DNA of 64,000 bases from Lichina pygmaea (Eukaryota; Ascomycota; Lichinomycetes; Lichinales; Lichinaceae). The stretch covers positions 682,001 through 746,000 of the forward strand of contig OY730174.1 in NCBI GenBank assembly GCA_963422465.1. Reading direction: 5' to 3'. A program made the translations under genes and the position numbers. Positions 1 through 12,899 of this stretch are shown here, piece after piece (the stretch's first letter is position 1; each line of letters starts with the position of its first letter). Under the pieces are notes generated by a model. It saw only the letters and a list, made by a program, of their open reading frames with translations, was not told the DNA's origin and searched no databases.

Positions 1-1
1 T

Positions 2-580
2 GGCCGTACCGCTGGCGTCGCCTACGACGACGCACCCTCGTCGGCGACGCTCGAGCCGCGGCCATCGATCCGCTCCGTCAAGATCCCCCCTCACGCCCTC
101 GACTCTCGGCCCGATGCGGCAACCTCGTCGCAGACGTCGCTGCCGGCTCGAAGGCTCGGGCGCCAAGCCAGCATGCCCTACGGGCACGTCCAAGGGCAGC
201 CCGGCTTCCAGCCCGGTCGCGCGGTCCGGACCCCTTCCGATCCCGTCCACCTCTCGACCCGGCCTTTTCCTCCTCGTCGTGTCAACGGCGCCGAGGCCGA
301 CGAGCGAGCCTGGGTCGACCCGTCGGACGACTCGGCCGTGAGCCTGAGCAGCCCCGAGAGGTCCTGCGAGGACCTGTTCGAATCGCCAACGACGTCGCAC
401 GGTAGCGTCGCATCCGTGTACCTGAGCGCCGTTCGACCCTCGGGCGCCGCGCCGAGAGGAAAGAAGACAGTTCCGCCTCCCCCTCCGCCATCGCGCGCGA
501 CGAAGCCTCCTCCGCCGCCGCCACCGCCCGCCAAGCGCAGTGGCTTGGCGACCGCTTCGGTCATGTACGGCGGTACATAG
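2..580 (+). CDS. C-terminal part of a proline-rich protein (5' end outside window)
   Basis: The frame is open from the first bases of the window to a TAG at 578-580, giving the last 192 residues of a longer protein. The segment is low in hydrophobic residues and rich in Ser, Pro, Asp and Arg. Near its end it has two polyproline blocks (PPPPPP and PPPPPPPP) separated by a short basic stretch, the kind of sequence that binds SH3, WW or EVH1 domains or profilin. No folded domain is visible, so the family cannot be named. An actin-associated or signalling adaptor is possible, but that rests only on the polyproline. The frame is supported by its length without stops and its GC-rich codon use. I cannot exclude an upstream intron that would shift the first residues. 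Confidence 0.6.
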   Translation, partial: GRTAGVAYDDAPSSATLEPRPSIRSVKIPPHALDSRPDAATSSQTSLPARRLGRQASMPYGHVQGQPGFQPGRAVRTPSDPVHLSTRPFPPRRVNGAEADERAWVDPSDDSAVSLSSPERSCEDLFESPTTSHGSVASVYLSAVRPSGAAPRGKKTVPPPPPPSRATKPPPPPPPPAKRSGLATASVMYGGT

Positions 581-731
581 CGGGAACATCCTCTCCCTTC
601 CCTTCCTTCCCTTTCGCCTCTCGCATACGCAGTACATCGTCGGAGGAAGGCAGTCCTCGAACGACCATGCACGTCGTCCAAGCCCTTTTTCGGTCTGGAT
701 CTTGCTCGTGGTGGCAGGCCGGACCCGGGTG

Positions 732-761
<30 letters not shown>
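732..761. repeat. (CAT)10 microsatellite
   Basis: Ten uninterrupted CAT units, followed by CGT and CAT variants. It lies outside any supported exon. Confidence 0.95.
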
Positions 762-762
<1 letters not shown>

Positions 763-1271
763 GTCATGTCATGTACGGCGTGCGGGCGCCTGGGATTCTC
801 GGCTTCTACCTGAAGTAGTATCATGTCTGAATGAAATCCAACCTCTCCTGTTCCAATTTCCATCCCCGTCCGCTTTCTGGTGCTCGGTCCTCGTCTTGGT
901 TTCTCGCTGTCGTCGAGACGGGGTTCATCTCTTACAGCGATCTGCAACGGGGGTGGGCAATCGATGATCGTACTGCAACTCTTTCCCTCTCCATGCGACG
1001 ACAGCGTCTGTTCATCTGTTGACTTGCTGAAGTAAGATGTGCCGGTGTCCTGATCACTGGTATTACGCTTGGTGATCTGCTACTCGTACGTACGTACGGG
1101 AGTACTGGTATCATGTTAGCGTGATACTGTACGTACTTAATTTTAAGCCGCAACTCGATACTGGCATCATACGTATGTACCTTCGTACTCCGTACTCCGT
1201 ACCTCGGTACGGAGTACGGTCCGTACATGTTGTCGTATTACAAGGTCTTTAGGCGTCTGAGAACTTACGAT

Positions 1272-1319
1272 ACATGCGGCTCAACATGCGGCTCAACATG
1301 CGGCTCAACATGCGGCTCA
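1272..1319. repeat. 12-bp tandem repeat, 4 copies
   Basis: Four exact head-to-tail copies of ACATGCGGCTCA in non-coding DNA; no function is evident. Confidence 0.95.
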
Positions 1320-3150
1320 TCAAAGTCTTGCTGTAATGTTGAGTACAAGTGGTGGCCGACCAGAGCTGTATCATATGACTGTTGCTCCACCCGATAGCTG
1401 GCTGTACTCTGTACGGAGCACGAAGGTTCATTTCAGATGTAGTGCGGCCGAGAAATTTTTGATAGTCTTATGACTTTTGACACATTGAGTCGAGATTCTA
1501 TATAATGCGCCTACAGTAAGTCTCCATCCTCGGTGTCCTTGCTTGACAAGAATGTAGGAACTGAACTTATAGACAAGGTCAATAACTACACCCAATAACC
1601 TGGTATAGCCTAGGATGACCACTCTTAGGTGCATCCTACATGTGTTCATCCTTTAATTGCTGGGAATCCTTCAGGTTGAAGCCTTGTTCTCAGGCTTTTC
1701 TTTGAAAGTGTGTGATCTGTGACTTTGACATGCCAGTGATCTCTGTAATGTAGGTGTATGAACAGCTATGTATCTTCTGTCAGAGAAAGCACATGGATCT
1801 GCTCTCCAATTGAGTAGTATCTCTTTGTCATGATGTGCATAGGTTGAGGACAGAGAAGATGTCGAGAACTGAAAATTCTCACTATTATAGACTAACCACC
1901 AAGAAGTCATGAGACTACATAAATTTCTACAGCCGCACTACATCTGAAATGGACATACGTACCGTATGCTCGCCCCAGGAAAGACCATGGAGAATTGAGA
2001 ATTGCGTCTTTAGGTGTTCCATCCTCCCGGAAACCTTCGTTGCATGATGACTCAGCTGAGGGTACATCTGTACTACGTAGCACTAGCCCCGTGACCTCGC
2101 TTTTCAGCCTCTTTCTCCCTCTCACCCGCCCGTTCTCCCAATCCCCTTCAAATTTTCCTCGCCTCGCCAAGTGCGTATTACCATACGCTGACCGGTTGAG
2201 AAAGAAGCCTCAAAGGCCCAATAGACGCGGGAAAGGAGAAGCCGTTCGCGCCTTCGATTCCGGTCGCTTTTCTCTGCTGTTGGCGGCGCAGAGAGAGACA
2301 CACAAAGTCACACGCCGCCTCTATCGGCGCATCTACCGCTTACACCGCGTGTCGTTGTCGTCGTCGCTTCACTACCCCATAGGCCCCCCCCGCCCCCCCC
2401 GCATATCGAGGCCCGGGTGAGGCCGGCGGCTCACTGGGTACGACCATGTTCTCCCACCCCTCCCCCGATTCGGCCGAAGGTCCATGGATGCGCAACATCC
2501 TCGGTTTCGCGCTCCACACAATCTGACAGCCAAATCCAGCGTAGGGAACTAGAGCCGGTCGGGAAAAGGTCGCCAGGCTCCGCTACCCGACGACCTAGCC
2601 GCGAAAAACACCCAAACACCTGACGCCCAGCTCACGTCGACGCACGCGCGGACGCATACACGGTCTGCTATCACGGACCCTCGTCGCTCCGGTTCCACCG
2701 CGCCCCTCCCCACAGGCGCGCTTGCCGCCACCCGCCAACAACCCTTTGTGTCTGTCGTCGCGATTGCAGCGCCCGCATACACCCGTCACAAGTCCAGCGT
2801 CGCCCTGTCGGCTGGTCCTCCTGCTCCCATCTCCCTCATCTTCAACCTCCCCTTGTCGTCAGATTGTCCACCTGGGCGTTGAGCGCCCGTCGCCGTGTCG
2901 CTCGCTCTTTACCGGAGCGCCGTCTCCGCCACGCTCGTTCGCATCGCGACCTTGGAGACGAAGTCCGTCCTCTCTCGTCGCCGACGGACGCGCTTCTGTT
3001 GTGGTCGGAAGCACCATCGCAGGCGGATGAGTGGCCTGGCTTGCCCGTCCCAGCCCACAACACCAGCTTAGGCGTCGCAAGACGGCAGACAATCAGGAGC
3101 ACACGGCTGTTGGGTTGTCGGCGGTGGCAGTGGCTGACTAGCTCGCAAGG

Positions 3151-3714
3151 ATGGCTTCAGTTCAGTCGGCGCCGGGCATCATGCCCGGTGTGACATCGCT
3201 GCCGCCTAATCTCACGCCGCAGAACGTCAAGGATATCCACCAGGTATGCTCATACGTTTCACCATGCTGGACCGATCCCTTCCCGCCGCGGTCCCTGTTC
3301 CCCCACCTGGTCGAGGAGGTCGCGACTGATATCGTCTCTAGAAATATGAGCAGATGAGAGCGCAAGGCTTCGGCAAGGACAATGCAGAGTACGCCAAACT
3401 ACATGGCATCCTTGCCGCCGTCCAACAGCAGCACTTGCTGCAGAAGCAACGACAGCTGCATATTCAGCAGCAACAGCATCAGCAGCAACAACAACAGTAC
3501 CAGCATCTGGCCCAGCACCAACACCAGCAACGCCAGTCACAATCATCAGCGGCTGGTGCTCCGATGACCAACGGTGCCCCGGAGCAGAGCCCATCGATGT
3601 TGCCCTCGACCTTAGCTTCAACACCGCCGGCGATGGCACCGGCGCACTTGGTAGCGCCGGTCGGCAAGGGCCTACCAGGGCCGCATGTATCGAATGCGAA
3701 CCAGAACGGAGCCC

Positions 3715-3749
<35 letters not shown>

Positions 3750-4034
3750 GGTGCGCCCGCGCAGCGGCCTATCCCGGGTTCGATCTCGGGCTTCACGGCG
3801 GAGCAGCTCTCGACCCTGCGCAATCAGATCTTGGCCTTCAAGCTGCTCTCGAAGAACGTCGGCATTCCGGCCAACGTGCAACAACAGCTCTTCCCGTCCC
3901 AGCGCGCTCGTCCATCGCCTTACGCCAGGCAGGCCACTGCCGAGCTGGGCCAGACCCTCGACCCGTCGACGCCCGGCCCCGACCAGGCGCCCGCCGAAAA
4001 CGGTGCCGATGGCCCCGTCGCGGGCACTCCGCCG

Positions 4035-4075
<41 letters not shown>

Positions 4076-7000
4076 CCCGAGAAGAAAGAGCTATGAGACG
4101 TTCAGGTCGCCGTACGACCACCTACCGCCGACCATCGGCTACGCCGAACACGGTCAGCGGAGCCATCGCGTCGTCATTCCGAGCATCATGCCCGTCGGCG
4201 TCGACGCGGACCGCTTCCGGGAAGAACGCGAGCGCGTCATCTACAACCGCATGCTCGCGCGCAAGGCCGAGCTCGAGAAGCTTCCGGCCAACATCGGCGT
4301 GTGGGACGCGCACGGTGCCGAGGCGCGCGAGGGCGCCATCGGCGGCAGTGGCGTCAACGACTCGCTGAAGCTCAAGGCCATCCTCGAGTACAAGATGCTG
4401 TGTCTGCTTCCGAAGCAGCGAGCCCTGAGACAGCGCATCGGCAAGGCTCTTCTCTACAACGATCACCTGGCCATGACGACAAACCGGAACCAGTTCCGCC
4501 GCATGAAGAAGCAGTCGTACCGCGAGGCCCGCATCACCGAGAAGCTCGAGAAGGAGCAGCGCGACGCGCGCGAGAACCGCGAGAAGAGGCGCCACGCCGA
4601 CTACCTGCAGGCCGTGCTCAATCACGGTCGCGAGATGCACGCCTCCGCCGCTGCCCACCGGGGCCGTCTCCAGAAGCTCGGCCGCATCATGACCCAGCAA
4701 CACGCGCAGATCGAGAAGGAGGAGCAGAAGCGTATCGAGCGGACGGCGAAGCAGCGTCTGCAGGCTCTCAAGTCGAACGACGAGGACGCCTACCTGCGCC
4801 TGCTCGACCAGGCCAAGGACACGCGCATCACGCATCTGCTCCGCCAGACGAACGGCTTCCTGAAGCAGCTGGCGGCCTCGGTCAAGGAGCAGCAACGGAG
4901 CGCGGCCGAACAGTACGGCGACAAGAGAGGCCGCGTCGTCGTCGACGAGAGCAGCGACGAGGAGGACGAGGAGGAGGAAGAGGAAGAGGAAGAAGAGGAG
5001 GAAGACGCCGGTGACGACGACGATGCCCGCCGCGACGTCGAGGTGCGCAAGGGCGGCAAGAAGATCGACTACTACGAGGTCGCGCATCGGATCAAGGAGG
5101 AGGTCAAGGAGCAACCGGGCATCCTGGTCGGCGGCACGCTCAAGGAGTACCAGATCAAGGGTCTGCAGTGGATGATCTCGCTCTACAACAACAACCTCAA
5201 CGGCATCCTCGCCGACGAGATGGGTCTCGGCAAGACCATCCAGACCATCTCCCTCATCACCTACCTCATCGAGAAGAAGAAGCAGAACGGGCCGTTCCTG
5301 GTGATTGTTCCGCTCAGGTACGTCTCTTCCCCCCCCCCCCCCCCCCCCCCCCCGCGGTCCATCTCCCTTCTATCCCTTCGTGTCGTTCACGGCCGCATAT
5401 CGTGCCTGGCGCCCTTGTTCTCGTCCTGTGCCGAACTGACTTCTTGCGTGTGCGTCCGTCCGTTGCAGCACCTTGACGAACTGGAACCTCGAGTTCGAGA
5501 AATGGGCACCGTCGGTGAGCCGCATCGTCTACAAGGGCCCGCCCAACGCTCGAAAGCAGCAGCAGCAGGCCATCCGCTACGGGAACTTCCAGGTGCTGCT
5601 GACGACGTACGAGTTCATCATCAAGGACCGGCCCGTCCTCAGCAAGATCAAGTGGACCCACATGATCGTCGACGAGGGTCACCGCATGAAGAACGCGCAG
5701 TCGAAGCTGAGCAGCACGCTGACGCAGCACTACACGACCCGCTATCGGCTCATCCTGACGGGCACGCCGCTCCAGAACAACCTGCCAGAGCTGTGGGCGC
5801 TGCTGAACTTTGTGCTCCCGACCATCTTCAAGTCGGTCAAGTCCTTTGACGAGTGGTTCAACACGCCCTTCGCCAACACTGGCGGTCAAGACAAGATGGA
5901 GTTGACGGAGGAAGAACAGCTCCTGGTGATCAAGCGGCTGCACAAGGTGTTGCGGCCGTTCCTGCTGCGGCGGCTGAAGAAGGACGTCGAGAAGGACCTG
6001 CCCGATAAGCAGGAGCGCGTCATCAAATGCGTTTTCTCGGCCCTGCAGTCGAAGCTCTACAAGCAGATGATGACGGATCAGCGCATCGTCGTCAGCGACG
6101 GCAAGGGCGGCAAGACAGGCATCCGCGGCCTAAGCAACATGCTGATGCAGCTCCGGAAGCTCTGCAACCATCCGTTCGCGTTCCAGGAGGTCGAGGACCA
6201 GATCAACCCGTCGCGCAGCATCGACGACCTCCTGTGGCGGACGGCCGGCAAGTTCGAGCTGCTCGACCGCATCCTGCCCAAGTTCCTCGCCACGGGCCAT
6301 CGTGTGCTCATGTTCTTCCAGATGACCAACATCATGAACATCATGGAGGACTACATGCGCCTCCGCGGCATGCAGTACCTGCGCCTCGACGGCACCACCA
6401 AGTCGGACGACCGGTCGGAGCTGCTCAGGCAGTTCAACGCGCCCAACTCGCCCTACTTCTGCTTCCTGCTCTCGACCCGCGCCGGCGGTCTGGGCCTCAA
6501 CCTGCAGACGGCCGACACCGTCATCATCTTCGACTCGGACTGGAACCCGCACCAGGATCTGCAGGCACAGGACCGGGCGCATCGGATCGGACAGAAGAAC
6601 GAGGTCCGTATCCTGAGGCTGATCAGCGCCAACTCGGTCGAGGAGAAGATCCTCGAGCGGGCCCAGTACAAGCTGGACATGGACGGCAAGGTCATCCAGG
6701 CCGGCAAGTTCGACAACAAGTCGACCAACGAGGAGCGCGAGGCGCTGCTGCGGACGCTGCTCGAGACCGCCGACGCGACCGAGAACATGAGCCAGGAGGA
6801 GATGGATGACGACGACCTGAACATGATCATGTCGCGGTCCGACGAGGAGTTGGAGCTCTTCAAACGCATGGACGTCGAGCGCGAGCGGGATTCGCCGTAC
6901 GGGCCCAACAAGCGGCACAATCGGCTGCTGTGCGACGACGAGCTGCCTGACATCTACCTGCACGAAGGCAACCCGACCGTCGAGGAGCCCGAAGAGATCG

Positions 7001-7820
7001 TCGGACGCGGTGCCCGGCAACGGACGCAGGTACGGTACGACGACGGTCTCACGGAGGAGCAGTGGCTCGAGGCCGTCGACGCCGACGACGACACGGTCGA
7101 GGATGCCGTGGCGCGGAAGCAGGCGCGCATCGCCAAGCGCATCGCGAACAAGGAGAAACGGACGCGCGGCTCGGTGGCGGCCACGGCGACGTCGTTGGAG
7201 GATTCGCCAGGCCCGAGCCGAGACGGCTCGGAGGCGCCGCCTCCGCCACCGCCATCGGTCCCGAAGAAGCGCGGACGCAAGAGCAAGGCCGAGAAGCGCA
7301 AGGCCGACGAGGCCGCGCTCGAAGAGCTGCAGCCACCACCGGCCAAGCGAAAACGCGGGCGGCAATCGAAGGCCGCACTGGCCGCCGCTGCCGCCGCCGC
7401 CGCCGCCTCGACTGCCGTGGACTCGCGCGGCGCCCAGCAACGAGGGCTCCAGCAGAAAGTGATGCAGAACGTCTTCAAGGCGTTGATGGACCTCGAGGCG
7501 CCCCCGGAGTCGGACGAGGACGAAGACGGCAACCAAGCGATGGAGGGTCGTCCGATCATCGATCCGTTCGTGCAGCTGCCGTCGAAGAAGCTCTACCCTG
7601 ACTACTACATGGTCATCAAGAGCCCTGTGTCGATGGATCAGATCAAGAAGCGCATCAACAAGGAGGAGTATCGAAGTTGGCGAGAGTTCCGCGAGGACGT
7701 ATTGACGCTGTGCAACAATGCGCGCACCTACAACGAGGATAGCAGCTTGCTGTTCCAGGACGCCAACACGATCGAGGTGAGGGGTTTTCTTTTTGTATCG
7801 TTGTTGGAGGGAGAGAGGGA

Positions 7821-7919
<99 letters not shown>

Positions 7920-8272
7920 GTGACAGAGAGTCGTGCGACGGTCACGCTGACAGTTCGGTGATGGTACAGGCCGAATGCAACGCTCGCCTGAGAGTCGAGC
8001 TGGCCGCGCATCCCCAACTGGGAGAATTGGACGACCAAAACTCCTCGACGGCAGACGGACGGAGCACGGCGCCAGTTTCCAGCGCCGGCACGCCCTTGGC
8101 GCTGGCCAGTTCTGGAGGTAGCAAGCTCAGACTCACGTTCAACAGCGGCAACCACGGGACATATGGCAACGGTGGCGCCGGTGACGGCGGTGGTAGCAGC
8201 AACACACGCGGCGGCGGCCAACCGAGCGATCGCGACGATGATGACGACGAAGGGGATGACGATGACGATTGA
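3151..8272 (+). CDS. snf2: SNF2/STH1-type chromatin-remodelling ATPase
   Basis: Catalytic ATPase of a SWI/SNF- or RSC-class nucleosome remodeller, acting in the nucleus. Four exons (3151-3243, 3342-5317, 5469-7776, 7970-8272) give 1,559 residues. Domains in order: Gln-rich N-terminus; QLQ motif (about 177-212, [13 protein letters not shown]); HSA region, rich in Arg/Lys/Glu (about 434-545); acidic run; SNF2 ATPase with DEMGLGKT (about 655) and DEGH (about 755); helicase C lobe with the [11 protein letters not shown] motif; AT-hook-like KKRGRKSK and KRKRGRQSK; bromodomain (about 1355-1470) with KLYPDYY and NARTYNEDS; and an acidic Asp tail. QLQ, HSA and bromodomain together separate it from ISWI, CHD and INO80. 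I cannot tell SNF2 from STH1 by eye. Intron 2 contains a 25-C tract and intron 3 a long GA repeat. The start is the first ATG in good context that splices into the conserved frame. Confidence 0.95.
5329..5353. repeat. poly-C tract (25 nt) inside SNF2 intron 2
   Basis: Twenty-five consecutive C residues begin 11 nt downstream of the donor site of the intron at 5318-5468. Confidence 0.95.
7825..7917. repeat. (GA)n microsatellite inside SNF2 intron 3
   Basis: About 93 nt of pure GA dinucleotide, preceded by impure GGGA units. It fills about half of the 193-nt intron 7777-7969, which interrupts the end of the bromodomain. If read through, the same repeat would give a meaningless Glu-Arg polymer, so it is intronic. 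Confidence 0.95.
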
Positions 8273-9773
8273 ATGCTCTGCAGCCACACACACACACTCA
8301 CACACACCCTCCGTGCCTCCCTCTCTCTGTCTCTCTCTCTCTTTCTCTACATTGTCCGTCATGCATTAGCGATCGGAGCAAGTATACCAAGATACTCGGA
8401 AGACCGCAGATGGTTTGGTCTCACACTGGGCCATGTCCTGTCATCTTTTTTCTCCTTGATCCATCATGAAAGGAGCATGTCACATTCAACCCAAACCTTC
8501 TCCTCCCCCTTCCTCTTTTCTTCTTCTCCTTCTCACGGGAATCATGCTTTGATTTGGGCAGCAGAGTGACCAAGACAGGCAAAAGGAAGTAGAAAGGCTG
8601 TCCTTCTATTTGGAGACTGGAGTATAATCCGGCGCTCTCTCTGCAGTCTCTCCCCCAGTCTTCTCTTCTCTTCTCTTCTCTTCTTCTCTTCAATTCAATT
8701 TGATGTCTGGGTACCTACTGTACTTACTCAATTACTAAGTTATTTGAAAACCTGACACTGATATCTCTGCTTTTCTATATTTGGCTTCACTGGGTTGGTT
8801 TGGGGAAGGTGGGGCGAGAGGGTGGAGAAGAAGGGGTGGGAAACAACCCAGGGATGGGAGAGGCAGTGGAGAGTGGAGAGAGGGGAAATGTGAGTATGTA
8901 TAACCATAGACTAGAGAGGAACTATAGAAAATCACAGAACCTTCACTGGAAGAACACCGGTAGCTACTATAGATGCACTGCACTTTTTTCTACACTCAAG
9001 AGGTACCTTGTAGAGTAACTTAGTATAACAGCAGTATGAAAGTGAACAGAGCACTCGCTGCCAGTGACAGCTGCACAATGCTAGATTTGATGGATGGGTG
9101 GCTGTTATGTATGTACAGTATGTACCAGATAGAGGTACTACTGACTGTATGGTAAGATACAGTATATACTTCTGTAAAGTGACTTGACTTACCTGTGGCT
9201 CCTGAGGCACTAGGAGGTATGGTATCGACAAGATGTACCCATACGTACCAATACTGAGTTGGGCCCTGCGCTATAGATGCCCCTTTATGGTCCCATCAGC
9301 ACTAAATATGTACTGCAACTTACTTGAGGTACGTAGTCACAGTCTTGCTGAGTGCAATACATGGCAACATGTCGTACCCCTCCACACTGCCGTACCTTGT
9401 ACATATTCTCAGCATACATCCAGTACTCGTACAAGTGCAAAACCCCGCAAGGGTAAATCGACGGCAGAAGAGGGGTTCGGAAGCAGACAAGACAACAATC
9501 TTTCCTCTATTGTTTGCCATCTGATCCTCAATGAAGGCCGCTGCTCCTCATTGAAGACCGCCGAGAGATTGCACATCTCAGGATAGACAGCAACTACAGG
9601 TACAAAACTGACTTGCCTGGTGAGTCGGTCATTAGTATCACAGTGCTGTTGTTTCTGCACTTCCATAGGTACAGTCTTCACAGAACGGTGTGTCTGGCTT
9701 GGCTCACTGCCACCAAGATACGTATGTACAGCTGGGACTGACGACGGACGAGCATTTTTCTCTCCTAGTGATC
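8273..9773. other. intergenic region with simple repeats
   Basis: Region between the SNF2 stop and the adenosine kinase start. It has CA and TC dinucleotide runs at 8286-8345 and TTCTC pentamer repeats around 8655-8690, then AT-rich DNA with scattered GTAC words. No coding frame with recognisable motifs was seen. The last few hundred bases should hold the promoter of the kinase gene. Confidence 0.55.
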
Positions 9774-11696
9774 ATGACTTCCCAAGGACAGTTCGAGGTG
9801 TTGTGCTTGGAGAATCCGTTGCTCGGTATGTTGCCTGGGCAGTGTTTCCTTCGTCCGCTCCCAATGCCCAACCCTTTTCGGTCCCCCCTCTTTGCGACCT
9901 TTCGTGGATTGCTACACAGGCTGCATCTCGTGATTGCGTGGTCTAGCTATCTGGGCTGTGGAATAGATACTGACGTGCCAGCTCATCGTCCTTGATCTGC
10001 CCTTCTCGGTACAGATATTCAGGCTCAAGGGTATGGTTACCGTCCTTTTTTTTTCTCCTTTTGCTACTGCATTGGCTCTACGACCTGCGCAAGTCGGAAG
10101 CGCATCATTGTTTAATTGAAGGCCCTGGGGACCAGCAGCCTTGATTTATGTAGCCTGCTTTGGGGCATGAGTGTCTGTTTCTTTTGCTCGGGGGGATGTT
10201 CACTTGACCCTGGCCGTTTGTGGCTCGCTGGAATAGCATCTCGCCCTCTGTGTCATTGATTTGCACTGTTTAGCTTTATACTAATTGATGTCAGAAACCA
10301 ACAATTGTGCGAGAAATATGGTCTCAAGCCCAATGACGCCATATTGGCCGAGGAGAAGCACCTGGCTCTGTACGACGACCTGCTGAACAACTACGAAGCC
10401 AAGCTCGTGGCTGGAGGTGCGGCCCAGAACACGGCCCGAGGGGCCCAGGTGAGCCTGTTCTCTTGTTGCTCCAGTCAGGTTATCTCTGTATCGGAAATAT
10501 GGGTGTCGGATCGCCGTTGTGGGTCTGGTTGTTGAGAGCATCCGGCAGTACCTCCTCCCTCAAAAATCGGTGGTCTATATCGGATGTGTTGGCCGCGACA
10601 GGTATGCCGATATCCTCCGGGACGCGGTGCGTCAGGCCGAGTTGCGAGTCGAGTATCGAGTCGACGACGAGCATCCAACCGGACGATGCGGCGTCATCAT
10701 CACCGGGCACGATCGGAGCATGTGCACCGATCTGGCAGCGGCCAACCACTACAAGATCGAACATCTCAAGCAGCCTGAGATTTGGAAGCTCGTCGAGCAG
10801 GCCCGCATTTACTACGTCGGCGGGTACCATCTCACCGTGTGCGTGCCGGCCATCATGGCCTTGGCCGAGGAAGCAGCAGCGCACGACAAGCTGTTCGTCT
10901 TGTCGCTCTCGGCGCCGTTCATCCCGCAGTTCTTCAAGGAGCCTCTCGACCAGACGGCGCCATACTGGGATTTCGTCATCGGGAACGAGACCGAAGCGGT
11001 GTCGTACGCCGAGTCGCACAGCCTGGAGGTGCGTTGTGGCCTTGAAGCATGGATCTTGCTACGTCTCGGCGTGTCGGGCGTCGATTGTCTGACTGGGCCG
11101 CTCCAAACGAACAGACCAAGGACATCCCCTCGATAGCCAAACATCTCGCTCTGCTGCCCAAGAAGAACACGGCCCGACCACGCGTGGCTGTCATCACGCA
11201 AGGCACGCAGCCGACGGTCGTCGCGGTGTCCTCCGCTACTTTCTCTGCAACGGGAACTGCGCACGATGAGAAAAATGCTACCGTCAAGGAGTTCCCGATC
11301 CGCATGGTCGACAAGAGCGAGATCAACGACACGAACGGAGCCGGGTGAGTTTACTGTGTCTCTGTTGCAGCGCGCTGTAGTCCGAACACACGCCCGCCTC
11401 CATCGCCCCTCGGTTGTGATCTTGTATCGACTAACAGAGATCATGTCCACCAGAGACGCCTTTGCCGGCGGACTCTTGGCTGCCATCGCCCAAGGCAAGC
11501 CTCTCGAGACGGCCGTCGACATGGGCCATTGGCTCGCCAGTCTGAGCATCCGCGAGCTAGGCCCTTCGTACGTATCTTCCTTTCTTTCGACGCCCACCAT
11601 TCCTCCAGCGTACGCGGTCTCCGTCGCTCGGACACGACTAACGATTGCTCTTCTAGATATCCGTTCCCCAAGAAGACGTATCAGCAGGGGTCTTAG
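9774..11696 (+). CDS. ado1: adenosine kinase (PfkB/ribokinase family)
   Basis: Phosphorylates adenosine to AMP using ATP. It is a cytosolic purine-salvage enzyme that also clears the adenosine released by the S-adenosylmethionine cycle. Seven exons: 9774-9825, 10015-10030, 10295-10448, 10549-11028, 11115-11344, 11454-11567, 11657-11696. These give 361 residues, close to the usual 340-350. Family motifs are NPLLDIQ near the N-terminus, the first PfkB signature GGAAQNTARGAQ (63-74), and the second signature DTNGAGDAFAGG with catalytic Asp at about 312. The phases join precisely and rebuild the family sequence, including a 16-nt micro-exon (10015-10030) that supplies the residues after the first DIQ. 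The C-terminus YPFPKKTY is typical. No operon-like neighbour is evident. Confidence 0.95.
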
Positions 11697-12128
11697 CTCG
11701 ACGTCTGGTACTCCTTCCCCCGCTCTTTCTCGTCCTAGCATATGAACCGGTCTTTCTCTTGCTCTCCCCTTTTTCTCATCCTCTCTCTTTGCTTGACTCG
11801 GAGACTGTAGTCTTCTCTCATCTCCCTATTCGATCGTTGTCCTCTTCAACCGAGCCGAACCACTCTGGGGTTGCTTCAGGATTGCTTCGGGAAATGCTTC
11901 AGATACGCTTCCGCAGTGTCTCTGAGATTGGCCTATTGTTTTCCTAGGGTGTGAGCCTGTGAGCTTGTGTGTATGGAGACATGATGATGGGGACATGAGG
12001 ACCTGAGGCCACGGGCCAATATTCCGTACTTCAACGTACTCCTTGGAGCCATGCCATCATTATCGACAAGTTGCAAAATACAATGATATAGAAGAAACCG
12101 AAGACAGATTCTACGGACAGATGGATCT

Positions 12129-12161
<33 letters not shown>

Positions 12162-12899
12162 TAGATAGACACTCGGATCGACAGTCAGATGAACTTGCAT
12201 TTCAACACTCCGTCACGAACCTGTACCGGAGCCGACGATAAATTATCTCGATACCTTGGTGAAGGGTACGTAGGTCACGGCGATCCCAGTGCTCAGCGTG
12301 TCGACAGAGACCTCAACGCTCCGCAGGATCCAACCATCACAACCAAAGACTGTAGTCGACGGCCGTCACCGTCCTTGATGCTCAGCAACGCGCACTCGAT
12401 AGTTCAGTGGTTTTGATGGCCCATCTTAAACCACTCAGTGCTCGGTGAACCACCCAGCGCTTGGTGGAGGGGTTTTGAATGCTCCAGCAGTACCGTATCT
12501 GGCTTGTCTTGATCTACGAGTGATGCTCAGAACTCACGTGCCGTGCCGTACCGTACGCGTACGCGTACCGGCTATCCCGATGCTCCAGCGTCTTTTAAAT
12601 GTTCGGTGGTTCGATGGGTGGTTTTTTTTTTTTTTTTTTTTTTTTTGGAAACGCTCGGTGCTTTGATGCAGCTGTTCAGATGCTCCGGCAGTGGTACGCT
12701 CTTACCACGACCAAGGGAGGAAAAGCAAGAAGCAGACTGATGCAGTACAGTACGCTCGCGCCGGTTGAACCCACCCGGTGTGAGTACAGGAAGAGAGAAA
12801 GAAGAAGACGGTCGTCTCGGCGTCATTGCTAAGATTCCCGCCGGTTGATTCTGGTCCCGGCAGACCCGTCTGAGTCGTCTTGTTTGTTCATACGTCCCG
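11697..12899. other. convergent intergenic region with repeats
   Basis: Lies between the 3' ends of the adenosine kinase (+) and AMMECR1-like (-) genes. It holds GACA/GATA tetramer repeats (about 12131-12170) and a 25-T homopolymer (12622-12646) flanked by partly repeated words such as TGCTCC(A/G)GCAGT. No gene is supported. Confidence 0.55.

Larger units (their letters stand above)
581..3150. other. intergenic region, no gene recognised
   Basis: About 2.6 kb between the end of the proline-rich gene and the SNF2 start codon. It contains a CAT trinucleotide repeat (732-761), a fourfold 12-bp repeat (1272-1319) and clusters of GTAC-containing palindromic words around 1085-1225. From about 1430 to 1960 it is AT-rich with no coding character. 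From about 2090 to 3150 it is pyrimidine- and GC-rich, as expected for the promoter and 5' UTR of the SNF2 gene. Short frames here lack family motifs. Confidence 0.6.

Noticed and set aside
540-947. Frames coding for polyhistidine or polymethionine around 732-761
   Set aside because: They are translations of the CAT microsatellite and lack any other coding evidence.
4122-5114. Long minus-strand frame (330 codons) with leucine-rich sequence
   Set aside because: Antisense shadow of the SNF2 coding exon; high GC at third positions opens the opposite frame.
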